Assembly: GCA_002348385.1 (NCBI GenBank) | Contig: DEBD01000019.1 | Coordinates: 1-32,415 of the forward strand | DNA from: Gammaproteobacteria bacterium UBA2965 | GTDB taxonomy: Bacteria; Pseudomonadota; Gammaproteobacteria; Pseudomonadales; Azotimanducaceae | DNA: 32,415 nt | Direction: 5' to 3' | Part shown: positions 15,066-23,577 of the stretch, in pieces | How positions within the stretch are numbered: position 1 is the stretch's first letter | How the letters are laid out: every line of letters starts with the position of its first letter | Notes under the pieces: generated by a model | Databases searched by the model: none | Told to the model about the DNA's origin: nothing | Seen by the model: the letters and a program-made list of their open reading frames with translations, nothing else | Made by a program: the position numbers and the translations under genes

Positions 15066-16814
15066 ATGACCCCTACTTCTCGTTGTAGCGGAACATTATC
15101 GCGCACCCGTGGTTTTGACTGCCTGGTAGACGCCCTGGAGTATGCCGCACAAGGCGAAACAGGCCTGAATTTCTACGATGGGTCCGGTGCCTTGTACGCT
15201 GCTATACCTTATGCGCAACTCAAGGAAGACGCGGTTGCGCTCGCACGCAAGCTGGCAAGCCTGAAGCTGGAACGCGGCTCCCGCATGGGTATCGTGGCAG
15301 AAACCGACCCACTGTTCCCCGTGTTCTTCTTTGCCTGCCAATACGCCGGACTGATTCCGGTGGCCATGCCAGCCGGCATGCAGATAGGCGGCGGCGAAGC
15401 CTATGTAGCCCAACTCAAGCGCATGCTATCGAGCTGCGCCGCTTCGGTGGCGGTGGCGCCGGAGTCTCATATCGGATTTCTCGAGCGCGCGACGCGCTCG
15501 CTCTCCCTCAAGCTCATCGGCACACCCGATGTGTTTGAAGGCTTGTCACCAGCAGATGTGGCGCTGGAGCCATTGGCAGGAGACGAACCCGCCTACCTGC
15601 AGTACACCTCCGGCAGCACGCGCTTCCCGCGTGGTGTCGAAATGACTCAGACTGCCGTGCTGGCCAACCTCACGGAAATCGCCGAGGTGGGAACGCAGAT
15701 CGGTGACGACGACCGCCTGGTTTCCTGGCTACCCTTCTACCACGACATGGGCCTCGTGGGCTGCGTGCTGGTGCCCGTTGCCACCCAGATCTCGGCCGAC
15801 TACCTGTCGCCACGCACCTTTGCCATGCGCCCGCGTCTGTGGCTGAAGCTGCTGTCAGAAAATCGCGGCACCATTTCTTCCGCGCCGCCGTTCGGTTACG
15901 AACTTTGCGCCACACGGGTGCGGGTAACCGATACCGAGCGCTACGACCTGAGCGCCTGGCGCGTAGCTTGCGTGGGCGCCGAGCGTATCAACCCGCGGCC
16001 GCTCAAGCAGTTTGCCCGGGTGCTGGAGCCCGCCGGCTTTAACCCCAAAGCGTTTCTGCCCTGCTACGGCATGGCCGAGGTGGGATTGGCCATCAGCTTC
16101 GCGCCACTGGTGCGCAGCTATTTCGTAGACGTGGTCGACAAAGCCGCCATGGCGGATTGCGGGCATGCTGTCCCGGCTCCCGACGCCGCGGAAGAAGACA
16201 CGCTGTCATTCGTCGATTGCGGCAACGTCATGCCCAGCTACGACCTATCCATTCGCGACCCGGACGGCGAGGAGCTCGACGAGCGCGAATGTGGCCGCAT
16301 CTGGGTGCGTGGGCCTGCCCTGATGCGCGGCTACTTCCGCGATCCCGAAGCCACCGCGGAAGTCATCAAGCCTGGCGGCTGGCTGGATACCGGCGACATC
16401 GGCTACCGAATCGGACGACGCTTGTTCATTACCGCACGGGCAAAAGACGTCATCATCATCAACGGCCGAAACATCTGGCCCCAGGACCTGGAGCAACTGG
16501 CGGAAAAGCTGCCCGAGGTACGTCTGGGCGCCATTTCTGCCTTTTCGGTGACCCGCCCGAACCAGGAAGAGCTGGCAGTGATGGTCGTAGAGTCCCGCAA
16601 TGCGGGCCCTGATCTCACCACCAAGCTGGCAGGATTGGTCCGAGAAGCTTTCGGCATCAACTGCTTCATAGAACTTGCGCCGCCGCGAACCCTGCCGCGC
16701 ACGTCTTCAGGCAAGTTGTCCCGGGCGCGGGCCAAAGCGGACTTCCTGGATCGCATCACGTGGGACGCAGACGGTTTTCCTCGGACTGACATTCCAGTCC
16801 GAGCGCATGGCTGA
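15066..16814 (+). CDS. Fatty acyl-AMP ligase / acyl-ACP synthetase for sphingolipid synthesis
   Basis: A 582-aa adenylate-forming enzyme. It shows the phosphate-binding loop YLQYTSGSTRFPRGV, the WLPFYHDMGLVG motif characteristic of fatty acyl-AMP ligases, adenine-site YGMAEVG, GWLDTGDIGY, and the C-terminal Lys in LPRTSSGKLSR. It would activate a fatty acid with ATP and load it on the ACP encoded two genes downstream, not on CoA. In Caulobacter an acyl-ACP synthetase encoded beside the serine palmitoyltransferase does this job. Its stop overlaps the next gene's start by 8 bases. The ATG at 15066 has a weak ribosome site. Role in sphingolipids is inferred from the neighbours. Confidence 0.85.
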   Translation: MTPTSRCSGTLSRTRGFDCLVDALEYAAQGETGLNFYDGSGALYAAIPYAQLKEDAVALARKLASLKLERGSRMGIVAETDPLFPVFFFACQYAGLIPVAMPAGMQIGGGEAYVAQLKRMLSSCAASVAVAPESHIGFLERATRSLSLKLIGTPDVFEGLSPADVALEPLAGDEPAYLQYTSGSTRFPRGVEMTQTAVLANLTEIAEVGTQIGDDDRLVSWLPFYHDMGLVGCVLVPVATQISADYLSPRTFAMRPRLWLKLLSENRGTISSAPPFGYELCATRVRVTDTERYDLSAWRVACVGAERINPRPLKQFARVLEPAGFNPKAFLPCYGMAEVGLAISFAPLVRSYFVDVVDKAAMADCGHAVPAPDAAEEDTLSFVDCGNVMPSYDLSIRDPDGEELDERECGRIWVRGPALMRGYFRDPEATAEVIKPGGWLDTGDIGYRIGRRLFITARAKDVIIINGRNIWPQDLEQLAEKLPEVRLGAISAFSVTRPNQEELAVMVVESRNAGPDLTTKLAGLVREAFGINCFIELAPPRTLPRTSSGKLSRARAKADFLDRITWDADGFPRTDIPVRAHG

Positions 16815-17754
16815 AGCGAACCCTGCCCCGGACCCGAACCGATCTCAGTTACCGGTAGCCCTGACCGGGGCAACCGGATTCATCGGCACGCACCTACAAC
16901 TCCAGCTCAATGAAGCCGGCTTCGCCGTGCGTGCGCTCACGCGTTCACCAGCCACCAATCTGCAGCCCGGCACGCAGGAAGTACGGGCCGATCTGTCCTG
17001 TGATTCCGCCCTCAAAGAAGCGTTGGCCAACAGCCGTGCCGTGGTTTATCTGGCTGGCAGCGTCCGGGGACGTCGCCTGAACGATTTCACGCCAGCCAAC
17101 GTGGACGGGGTGGCCAACGTGGCACGCGTGCTCGCCGAGCATTATCCTGAGACGCCCTTGTTGCTGGTATCGTCGCTGGCCGCCAGCGCGCCCGCGCTGT
17201 CTCACTACGCGTGTTCCAAGGCGCTTGGCGAGCACGCGCTGCGCCAGAGCGCGCTCGCGCGCTGGACCATCTTGCGACCACCGGCAGTTTATGGGGACGG
17301 AGACAAAGAGCTGCGGGGCACTTTCGGTGCCATTCGTCGCGGGCTGGTACCCATGCCTGGGCCAGCTGCGCAGCGCATCCCGTTCATCGAGGTCACCGAC
17401 CTGGCATCGGCCATCATCGCCTGGCTGGGCGATCCCGGAGCCTGCGACCGGGAGTGCTATACGATTCACGATGGCCATCCGGATGGCTACGACTGGAAAA
17501 CCATGGCGGACCTGTTGGCCCCCAAAATCCACATCGCCCTGCCTGTGCCAAACTCGTTGCTCCGGGCGCTGGGCTCCGTAAACTTGGCATTCTCGAAGTG
17601 TGCCGGGTACGCGCCCATGCTAACGCCGGGCAAAGCCCGGGAACTCGCCTACAGCGGTTGGTCTTGCAGCAACGACGCTTTCACCGCCGCTACCGGTTGG
17701 CGCCCGGAAGTGCAGCTGGCCGAAGGCGTGGCCCGCCTTTTTCGCGCAGCTTGA
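16807..17754 (+). CDS. cerR: NAD(P)-dependent SDR, CerR-like ceramide reductase
   Basis: A 315-aa extended short-chain dehydrogenase. The nucleotide motif GATGFIG lies near residue 20, the catalytic Ser in LLLVSSLAAS and the Tyr-Lys pair in HYACSKALGE, followed by RPPAVYG, typical of nucleoside-sugar epimerase-like SDRs. Its place between the acyl-AMP ligase and ACP, with serine palmitoyltransferase next, is that of CerR. In bacteria CerR reduces the 3-keto group of the sphingoid base or oxo-ceramide. ATG 16807 overlaps the preceding stop, pointing to translational coupling; the frame upstream of it is read-through. The reductase role is inferred from context. Confidence 0.78.
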   Translation: MAEANPAPDPNRSQLPVALTGATGFIGTHLQLQLNEAGFAVRALTRSPATNLQPGTQEVRADLSCDSALKEALANSRAVVYLAGSVRGRRLNDFTPANVDGVANVARVLAEHYPETPLLLVSSLAASAPALSHYACSKALGEHALRQSALARWTILRPPAVYGDGDKELRGTFGAIRRGLVPMPGPAAQRIPFIEVTDLASAIIAWLGDPGACDRECYTIHDGHPDGYDWKTMADLLAPKIHIALPVPNSLLRALGSVNLAFSKCAGYAPMLTPGKARELAYSGWSCSNDAFTAATGWRPEVQLAEGVARLFRAA

Positions 17755-17766
17755 AGGGAGACTCCA

Positions 17767-18012
17767 TTGTCCTTAGATGAAATCAACGAAGCCTTGATCG
17801 CCCTGCTCAAACAGCAGCTCGGCGATGATCGGCAGATACAAGCGTCCACCGATCTGCTGTCCGACCTCGCGCTGGAGTCCGTGCAGATCATGGAGTTCAT
17901 CGTCGAAGTCGAAGACCATTACGACGTCGCCATCAGCCTGGAAGCGCTCGGTGACATTCGAACCGTAGAGCAACTCGGCAGCCTCGTGCAGCAAACCCTG
18001 GAAGGCGCATGA
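17767..18012 (+). CDS. acpR: Acyl carrier protein of the sphingolipid operon
   Basis: An 81-aa acidic four-helix carrier protein. The phosphopantetheine site is Ser38 in LALESVQIMEF, with Glu-Ser-Val instead of the usual Asp-Ser-Leu, so this is a specialised ACP rather than the housekeeping AcpP. Start is TTG with AAGGGAG ahead; alternatives would remove helix 1. The stop overlaps the next ATG as ATGA. By analogy with AcpR of Caulobacter it presents the acyl thioester to serine palmitoyltransferase, so that acyl-ACP replaces palmitoyl-CoA as substrate. Confidence 0.88.
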   Translation: MSLDEINEALIALLKQQLGDDRQIQASTDLLSDLALESVQIMEFIVEVEDHYDVAISLEALGDIRTVEQLGSLVQQTLEGA

Positions 18013-19178
18013 GTCTGCTGGACAAATTCGACGAGCTGGAGCAAACGCAGGCGCAGCTGTCCGAAGGGGGCGTCAATCCCACCAACGTAATCGTGGAGCA
18101 GGCGCTTTCGCCCACCGAGTCCATCATCGAGGGTCGGCACACCATCATGGCGGGGACCAACAACTACCTGGGCCTCACCTTCGATCCCGCATGCATCGAA
18201 GCCGGCCAGCGTGCCCTGGCCGAGTCGGGTACCGGCACAACCGGGTCCCGCATGGCAAACGGTAACTATGCTTCCCATGCCCAGCTGGAAGCGGAGCTGG
18301 CGGACTTTTACGGATATCCCTACGCCATGGTGTTCTCCACCGGGTACGCGGCCAATATCGGCACCATGGCCGCGCTGGTTGGATCCGGCGACGCCATCCT
18401 GCTGGACGGGGACGCCCACGCCAGCCTGTTCGACGGCGGAAAGCTGTCCGGCGCCACCGTATACCGGTTCCGGCACAACGACGCGGAGAGCCTCGACAAA
18501 CGCTTGCGACGCCTGGGCGAAACGGCCAGCAGGTGCCTGGTGGCCGTGGAAGGTCTTTACAGCATCCTCGGCGACCGGGCGCCGCTCAAGGAACTGGCCG
18601 AGGTAACCCGTGCCCACGACGCATTGCTGTTCGTCGACGAAGCGCACTCTTTAGGCGTACTCGGAGAGCACGGCAAGGGGCGTATTGAAGAGGAAGACGT
18701 GGAAGCGGACTTTGTGGTGGGGACCTTCAGCAAGAGCCTGGGTTCCACCGGCGGCTTCTGCGTGAGCCCCCACAAGGCGCTGACCCTGTTTCGCTACGCG
18801 AGCCGGCCCTACATGTTTACCGCATCACCGTGCCCTTCGGTCATTGCCACCACTCGGGCGGCACTGGCGCAGCTGCGCGCGCGACCTAAGCTGCGGACCA
18901 AGCTGTGGCGCAACGCCAACCGGTTATACAACGGTCTGTCGCAGTTGGGCCTGCAGGTGGGTCCGGAGCCGAGCCCCGTGGTGGCCGTGATGGCAGGATC
19001 GCGTGAGCACGCCTTGGCCTGCTGGCAGCACCTGTTGGAAGCCGGCGTGTACCTCAATTTGATTCTGCCTCCAGCCGCGCCCGATGGTAGCGCCCTGCTG
19101 CGCTGCTCGGTGAGCGCCGCCCACAGCGACGAACAGATCGACCAGATCATCGAAGCCTTTAAGAACCTGCCCCCTTAG
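18009..19178 (+). CDS. spt: Serine palmitoyltransferase (alpha-oxoamine synthase)
   Basis: A 389-aa PLP enzyme that condenses serine with an acyl thioester, losing CO2, to form 3-ketosphinganine, the committed step of sphingolipid synthesis. Family landmarks are NNYLGL, GTGTTGSRMANGNYASH, the PLP-stacking His in DAHASLFDGG, FVDEAHSLGVLGEHGKG, and the Schiff-base Lys at about 242 in GTFSKSLGSTGG. Related enzymes are AONS (BioF) and KBL. The fused context of acyl-AMP ligase, SDR and ACP, with no biotin genes, favours SPT. Coupled to the ACP gene by ATGA. Its last 20 bases overlap the convergent flippase gene. Confidence 0.88.
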   Translation: MSLLDKFDELEQTQAQLSEGGVNPTNVIVEQALSPTESIIEGRHTIMAGTNNYLGLTFDPACIEAGQRALAESGTGTTGSRMANGNYASHAQLEAELADFYGYPYAMVFSTGYAANIGTMAALVGSGDAILLDGDAHASLFDGGKLSGATVYRFRHNDAESLDKRLRRLGETASRCLVAVEGLYSILGDRAPLKELAEVTRAHDALLFVDEAHSLGVLGEHGKGRIEEEDVEADFVVGTFSKSLGSTGGFCVSPHKALTLFRYASRPYMFTASPCPSVIATTRAALAQLRARPKLRTKLWRNANRLYNGLSQLGLQVGPEPSPVVAVMAGSREHALACWQHLLEAGVYLNLILPPAAPDGSALLRCSVSAAHSDEQIDQIIEAFKNLPP

Positions 19179-20457
19179 CCAACAGCCAGGCCATGGCGGC
19201 AACCACCGTCATCGAAGCGGCCGCGGCCGCGATGCCGATGCCGGTGAGCCCCAGCAGTGGAAGCAGAGCGGCGAACAGAACTACGTTCACGGCCGCGCCT
19301 ACCAATTGGATGTGCAGCGCCCGCGCCGCAAAGCCCATGGCGTACGCGGCCGGGCGCAGGGAGGCGCTGCCAAAGTCGATGGCAGCGGCCAGCATGAGCC
19401 ACGTCAGCAGACCCGCACCGTAGACATAGCTGTCACCCACCAGCAGCTCGAGCAGGAGGGCTCCGTAGATGGCGATTGCTCCCACCACCAGCGCCGCCAC
19501 CAGAGCGCTGAGCAGACCGAGCCGCACGCACAGCCTGCGGAACTCGCTAGTGCCGGATCCATCTTCCACGTGCTGCTGCCACAACCGCGCGAGATCCGGA
19601 AACACAGCCTGACGCACCACCACAACGGGCTTGGCCAAGACGTCGGCAAACTCGCGAGCGATGCGGAACATGCCCGCGGCGGCAGGCCCGAGGACCGCAC
19701 CCGCAAGCAATATCAAACCGTGACGCTGGGCCATCTCGAGATTGGACTGCCAGTAAACCGTCCAGACGAACCCCCACACGCGATCATCCGCCCGGTAGCT
19801 CAGGGAAGGCCGCACCAGTTTCATGCCGTGGCGGCGCAGCTCACGCCACCCCAAACGCAACATGTTCAAATATTCCGCAAGCGAAGCGGCGACCCAGATC
19901 AGCACGAACTCGGTCAGTCCCCATCCAAATGCGGCCGCCAACCCGATTCCGAGCAAGCGCACCACTGGCGCTACCGTCTGCTGCAGGCTGATGGCGTCGA
20001 ACCGATCGGCCACACGCAGGACACCGCGCGCCGACCCGGTTCCCGAGACCAGCAGAGCCACGGCATATAGCGCCGCGGGGCCCACCAGCGCTTCGGACAG
20101 CCCCAACCACTCAGCCGCAAACAAGGCAACCAACAGCATGGCCAGCGCCGACGCAATTCCACAGATCAGATCAAGTCCCAGAGTGAAGCTGAGCACGCGT
20201 CCGAAGCCTTCTCCGTCGGATTGGTCGAACGCAGCCACGCCGTAACGCACCACGGTGTCGGATGGCTTGAAGTTGAACAGCCCTCTCACGACTACCGCCG
20301 CAGTGTGTACCAGGACCAGGACGCCGAACGCTTCGGCATCCAGGGCGCGGGCAGCCAGCGCCAGCACCACCACCGACAGCACGCCGGCAACGGCCCGCCC
20401 GCCCATCAACACTGAGAAGTTAGACAGCGCGCGCCGAAGCGGTGAACGTGCCGCCAT
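19159..20457 (-). CDS. MOP-superfamily flippase (polysaccharide/lipid exporter)
   Basis: A 432-aa polytopic inner-membrane protein with about 12 hydrophobic segments and no soluble domain, of the Wzx/MATE-like flippase type. The N-terminus (LSNFSVLMGGRAVAGVLSVV) has the amphipathic entry helix and the GR motif common in Wzx proteins, and the ARALDAEAFGVLVLV segment follows as in that family. Such proteins move lipid-linked substrates from the inner to the outer leaflet. ATG 20457 was chosen over TTG 20496, which lies inside the upstream gene. It follows the Tam41-like gene by 5 bases. In this island it could flip a finished sphingolipid; a sugar substrate is equally possible. Confidence 0.78.
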   Translation of the reverse strand: MAARSPLRRALSNFSVLMGGRAVAGVLSVVVLALAARALDAEAFGVLVLVHTAAVVVRGLFNFKPSDTVVRYGVAAFDQSDGEGFGRVLSFTLGLDLICGIASALAMLLVALFAAEWLGLSEALVGPAALYAVALLVSGTGSARGVLRVADRFDAISLQQTVAPVVRLLGIGLAAAFGWGLTEFVLIWVAASLAEYLNMLRLGWRELRRHGMKLVRPSLSYRADDRVWGFVWTVYWQSNLEMAQRHGLILLAGAVLGPAAAGMFRIAREFADVLAKPVVVVRQAVFPDLARLWQQHVEDGSGTSEFRRLCVRLGLLSALVAALVVGAIAIYGALLLELLVGDSYVYGAGLLTWLMLAAAIDFGSASLRPAAYAMGFAARALHIQLVGAAVNVVLFAALLPLLGLTGIGIAAAAASMTVVAAMAWLLAKGAGS

Positions 20458-20462
20458 CGTTG

Positions 20463-21416
20463 CTACCGAAAAGCACCCAGACGATAAAGCCGCCAAGCCA
20501 GAGGCCAGGCAAAGATCAGCGGGTAGCGCCGTTGCCGGGCGCTGGCCTCCACGGTCACACCGCTATGCCGCTCGATCTTCCATAACAGATAGTCGATGGG
20601 GTCGTTGAACGTGGCCGCCGCTTTGACCAGCCGCAGCACGCTGAGCAGCTTACCGAGCCCAATGGTGCCACCCCAATAGCAGGCGTTGCGGGTGGACCCT
20701 GTAAAGCTGGTGGGCGCATAGATGGGTTGGTCCTCATCCCGTTGCCGGCGCTGCAGCAGGCCTTCGTCGGCGGCCAGCTTGAGTAGATTCGAGTAGTAGT
20801 CGACGTCGTGGCGGAAGATACTCTGCACCTTGGCGGGGCTCTCCGCTCTCAGTTCGGCACGGTAGGTGCGCGCAAAACCCGTATCGAAAAAGCTCTCCGC
20901 ACCAACCCATCCTTGCAGAGCGGGCGCCACGCGTTTGATAAACGTGCGAACGCACGCGGCCAGCACTAGCGACAAACGGCGACGCGCCGCCGCGTCCTTG
21001 ACGTAAACCACCTGGCACGGCTGGGCTAGCCGCGCCCAGAAATAAGGATGCACCGCTCCAGCTTGACGCTGCAACTGACTTCGGCTCACCACCGCGTATT
21101 TGGCGCGCAGTTCACGCCCCTCCTCCACCAATGAGAGGTAGTAGACGTTGGGGGGCATCAAAAACGCGGCAGCCCCGGCAATGGGACCAAGCGCGCTGCG
21201 GTAATCTTCCACCACCACGTAGAAATCCAGCAGCGTATCGCGTACGCCTCGCAGGTAGGAACCGTACATCAACACGGCAAAGATCTCCCCGCCAACCCGC
21301 TCCTGCAGCGCCCCGACCAGAGCTTGCACCGCACGGTCTTCCATCAGGGCCGTATCTTTCGTACGGCGCTCCAGAAACTGCGCCATGCCGCCAGGCGCGG
21401 CGGGGCTATCCTTCAC
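20463..21416 (-). CDS. Tam41-like nucleotidyltransferase (CDP-lipid synthase type)
   Basis: A 317-aa protein. The nucleotidyltransferase motif is MYGSYLRGVRDTLLDFYVVV at about residues 50-69. It is followed by KYAVVSRSQLQRQ and, later, AQPCQVVYVKDAAARRRL. This order resembles Tam41/Mmp37, where YGSG, an M-x-D-F strand, a KYG segment and a K-P-V segment occur in the same order. Tam41 makes CDP-diacylglycerol in mitochondria. The GTG start at 21416 overlaps the previous stop and has GGAG ahead; the longer frame to 21617 is antisense read-through. With a CDP-alcohol transferase just upstream, activation of a phospholipid or phospho-ceramide with CTP is plausible. The assignment is from motifs only. 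Confidence 0.55.
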   Translation of the reverse strand: MKDSPAAPGGMAQFLERRTKDTALMEDRAVQALVGALQERVGGEIFAVLMYGSYLRGVRDTLLDFYVVVEDYRSALGPIAGAAAFLMPPNVYYLSLVEEGRELRAKYAVVSRSQLQRQAGAVHPYFWARLAQPCQVVYVKDAAARRRLSLVLAACVRTFIKRVAPALQGWVGAESFFDTGFARTYRAELRAESPAKVQSIFRHDVDYYSNLLKLAADEGLLQRRQRDEDQPIYAPTSFTGSTRNACYWGGTIGLGKLLSVLRLVKAAATFNDPIDYLLWKIERHSGVTVEASARQRRYPLIFAWPLAWRLYRLGAFR

Positions 21417-22584
21417 GATAGGCTCCACGGGTCCGGGAGAAAGTCCGAAATGCGGTCGGATAGCGTGCGGCCGCCTGGACGGGGTCTGCCAGCCAGGAAA
21501 CCAGCGGTCCGTCGACCATGCGAATGGCGCTTGCCTGGGCAAGGCGCAGCAGCAGGATCGCCGACGAAAACACGGTCCAACCCACCACGCCGATGAACGC
21601 AGCTTCCGGACTACCAATCAACAGGGCGACCGTCATGATGATGAGACACGGATTGCGGCGGCCCGTCACCAATCGAAAGTAGGCGTCGAAGGGTCGCCAA
21701 TCAAACAGGCTGCAACTACCCAATCCGTGAAATGCAGCCTCGATCAACCGACCACCGATGTAGCCCGCGAAAGTCCACCAGTACAGGTCGGCCAGTGGCC
21801 ACCCGAACACCGGGCCCTGCAGCGACATTCCCCACAGCAGGTACCAAAACGGCGGGTGAATGATGTCCATGCCGTGATCCAGCACGTGGCCGATGCGGCT
21901 GGACTTGATGGTCACCCTGGCGAGCTTGCCGTCCACGGTATCCAGAAAGGTCATGAACCAGCCAGCCGTCAGGCCCAGCCAATAGTCACCCAGATAGAAG
22001 GCGTAACCTGCGTACACGACGAGCAACAAGCCTGTTAACGTAACCATGTTGGGCGTTATGCCAAGCGAGGCGCACCATCGCACCATGCGCCTGGCGGGAC
22101 GGGGCCAAAACCATTTGGTGACAAGATCAGTGATTCCCTTGTAGGAGCGCCCGTAGAGCCTGTCCTGCAGGGCGTCGCGCTGATCTACCTCTACCGGCAG
22201 CAACAGTGGCTCCTCCGCTTTTCTCAGGTTGTCTTCATAGGCCGCCAGATCCGCGGGCCGCACCGAGGCAAACCCTTCCAGAGTCCCATCCTCAAATCCG
22301 GCGGCCAATGCTGGCGCGAGCTCACCGGCGCAGAACCCCGCAGCTGGCTGTGCGTCGAAGTAGAGCACCGAATCCGCGTGGTCCATGAGGCGCAGCAACG
22401 TGCGTGTTTCGTAGATGAAATCCGCACGCACGCAGAGCACCTCGGCCCCATCAGGCAGGTCACCCAGACCGCCAATCAGTCGGCAATCGGGGAGTTCGGC
22501 AATCTGACGTTCAAGCCGCTGGTATGGGGTCAGCCCCCACAACTTCACGTCGGACTCGCCGAGAATGAGCGCGTAAACTCCCAT
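21406..22584 (-). CDS. CDP-alcohol phosphotransferase fused to a degenerate nucleotidyltransferase domain
   Basis: A 392-aa two-domain protein. Residues 1-130 resemble a cytidylyltransferase (ALILGESDVKLWGLTPYQRL, then VLCVRADFIYE), but the GxGxR and catalytic Lys are missing. Residues 150-350 are a membrane CDP-alcohol phosphatidyltransferase with the full motif DxxDGxxAR-x8-GxxxDxxxD (D215, D218, G219, A222, R223, G232, D236, D240) and about six helices. It would transfer an alcohol phosphate between a CDP-activated partner and an acceptor, as in CDP-inositol or phosphatidylglycerol synthesis. The arrangement recalls archaeal bifunctional inositol-phosphate cytidylyltransferase/transferase proteins. 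In this island it is the best candidate for head-group attachment. Confidence 0.78.
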   Translation of the reverse strand: MGVYALILGESDVKLWGLTPYQRLERQIAELPDCRLIGGLGDLPDGAEVLCVRADFIYETRTLLRLMDHADSVLYFDAQPAAGFCAGELAPALAAGFEDGTLEGFASVRPADLAAYEDNLRKAEEPLLLPVEVDQRDALQDRLYGRSYKGITDLVTKWFWPRPARRMVRWCASLGITPNMVTLTGLLLVVYAGYAFYLGDYWLGLTAGWFMTFLDTVDGKLARVTIKSSRIGHVLDHGMDIIHPPFWYLLWGMSLQGPVFGWPLADLYWWTFAGYIGGRLIEAAFHGLGSCSLFDWRPFDAYFRLVTGRRNPCLIIMTVALLIGSPEAAFIGVVGWTVFSSAILLLRLAQASAIRMVDGPLVSWLADPVQAAARYPTAFRTFSRTRGAYREG

Positions 22585-22693
22585 GTTACAATCGCCGCTT
22601 CTCGCTCACTTGGATCCTTGTTCGGTGTCGACATACGCCCGGGCGCGCGGATTATAGACACGCTGGCGTGACTCTCGCAAAGACTAAGGCCCT

Positions 22694-23572
22694 ATGCACA
22701 TCGTACATCTCACCGATCCGCACCTGTCCACGCTGGATGGGGTCCGCTTCAGCCAGTTGCGGGGCAAACGCCTGTTGGGATATCAGTCCTGGTACCGTAA
22801 CCGGCGCCACCGACACCGCAGCGAAGCCCTGGAGGCCATAACGGCCGATGTGCGCGCCCAATCTCCAGATCTCATCGTGGTCACCGGCGATCTGGTGCAC
22901 ATCGGCCTGCGCTCGGAATTTGCCGAAGCGCGCGAGTGGCTAGCCCGACTCGGTCCGGCCGACCGCGTTCGTCTCATTCCAGGCAATCACGACTGTTACC
23001 ACCCCGAGTCCTGGGCGCTGGCCCGGGAAGCTTATGGCGACTATCTGGCCGATGTGCCCGGCGACGCTAGCGACGACGAACCCGCAGCTGGCTTTCCGGG
23101 CTGCGAGCAGCACCGTGATGCCGTGCTGGTGGCAGCGTCCAGCGCCCACCCGGCTCCGTGGTGGGGGGCGATTGGAACACTGGGTGAAGCGCAACGTTCC
23201 CGCATCAACCAGCACCTGATGGACAACCAGCAGCGATTCCGCGTGCTGGCCATTCATCACCCACCGCTACCCGGCGCTTGCAGCTGGCGAAAGGCGCTCA
23301 CGGATGCCAACGACCTGCAAACGATTCTCCAACATAGTCCCTCACACATAGTGCTCCACGGTCATTTACATCGGAATTCCAGCCTGACCACGGACTGCGG
23401 CCGCATCTACTGCACAGCCTCGGCATCCAGCGTGCATGAGCACGCACCCGCTTCCTATCGCAGCTTCCGGGTCGAACACCGCGACAAAGCCTGGCAGGTG
23501 CAGATGACGCTGCGCTCGCTAGGGCCCCAAGGAGTACAGGAACAGGCTCAGGAGCACTACCAGCTCTCCTGA
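22694..23572 (+). CDS. Metallophosphoesterase (calcineurin-like)
   Basis: A 292-aa dimetal phosphatase or phosphodiesterase without signal peptide. Motifs are complete: DPHL (D-x-H), TGDLVH, GNHDCYHP, AIHHPP and GHLHRNS. The layout resembles cAMP/3',5'-phosphodiesterase-like and UDP-diacylglucosamine hydrolase-like members. It is the only plus-strand gene between the flippase group and the LptF/LptG pair. Possible roles are removal of a phosphate from a lipid intermediate or hydrolysis of a CDP-linked precursor; neither is shown. ATG 22694 has CTAAGG upstream. It is divergent from the CDP-alcohol transferase with 109 bases between and converges on lptG by 5 bases. Confidence 0.82.
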   Translation: MHIVHLTDPHLSTLDGVRFSQLRGKRLLGYQSWYRNRRHRHRSEALEAITADVRAQSPDLIVVTGDLVHIGLRSEFAEAREWLARLGPADRVRLIPGNHDCYHPESWALAREAYGDYLADVPGDASDDEPAAGFPGCEQHRDAVLVAASSAHPAPWWGAIGTLGEAQRSRINQHLMDNQQRFRVLAIHHPPLPGACSWRKALTDANDLQTILQHSPSHIVLHGHLHRNSSLTTDCGRIYCTASASSVHEHAPASYRSFRVEHRDKAWQVQMTLRSLGPQGVQEQAQEHYQLS

Positions 23573-23577
23573 GCCCC

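Noticed and set aside
18009..19178. Could be 8-amino-7-oxononanoate synthase (bioF) of biotin synthesis.
   Set aside because: No biotin gene is nearby, and the upstream ACP, SDR and acyl-AMP ligase make the sphingolipid SPT reading stronger.
21417..21617. 67 extra N-terminal codons of the Tam41-like protein.
   Set aside because: They are antisense-like read-through inside the upstream gene with basic, low-complexity composition. A GTG with GGAG fits at 21416.
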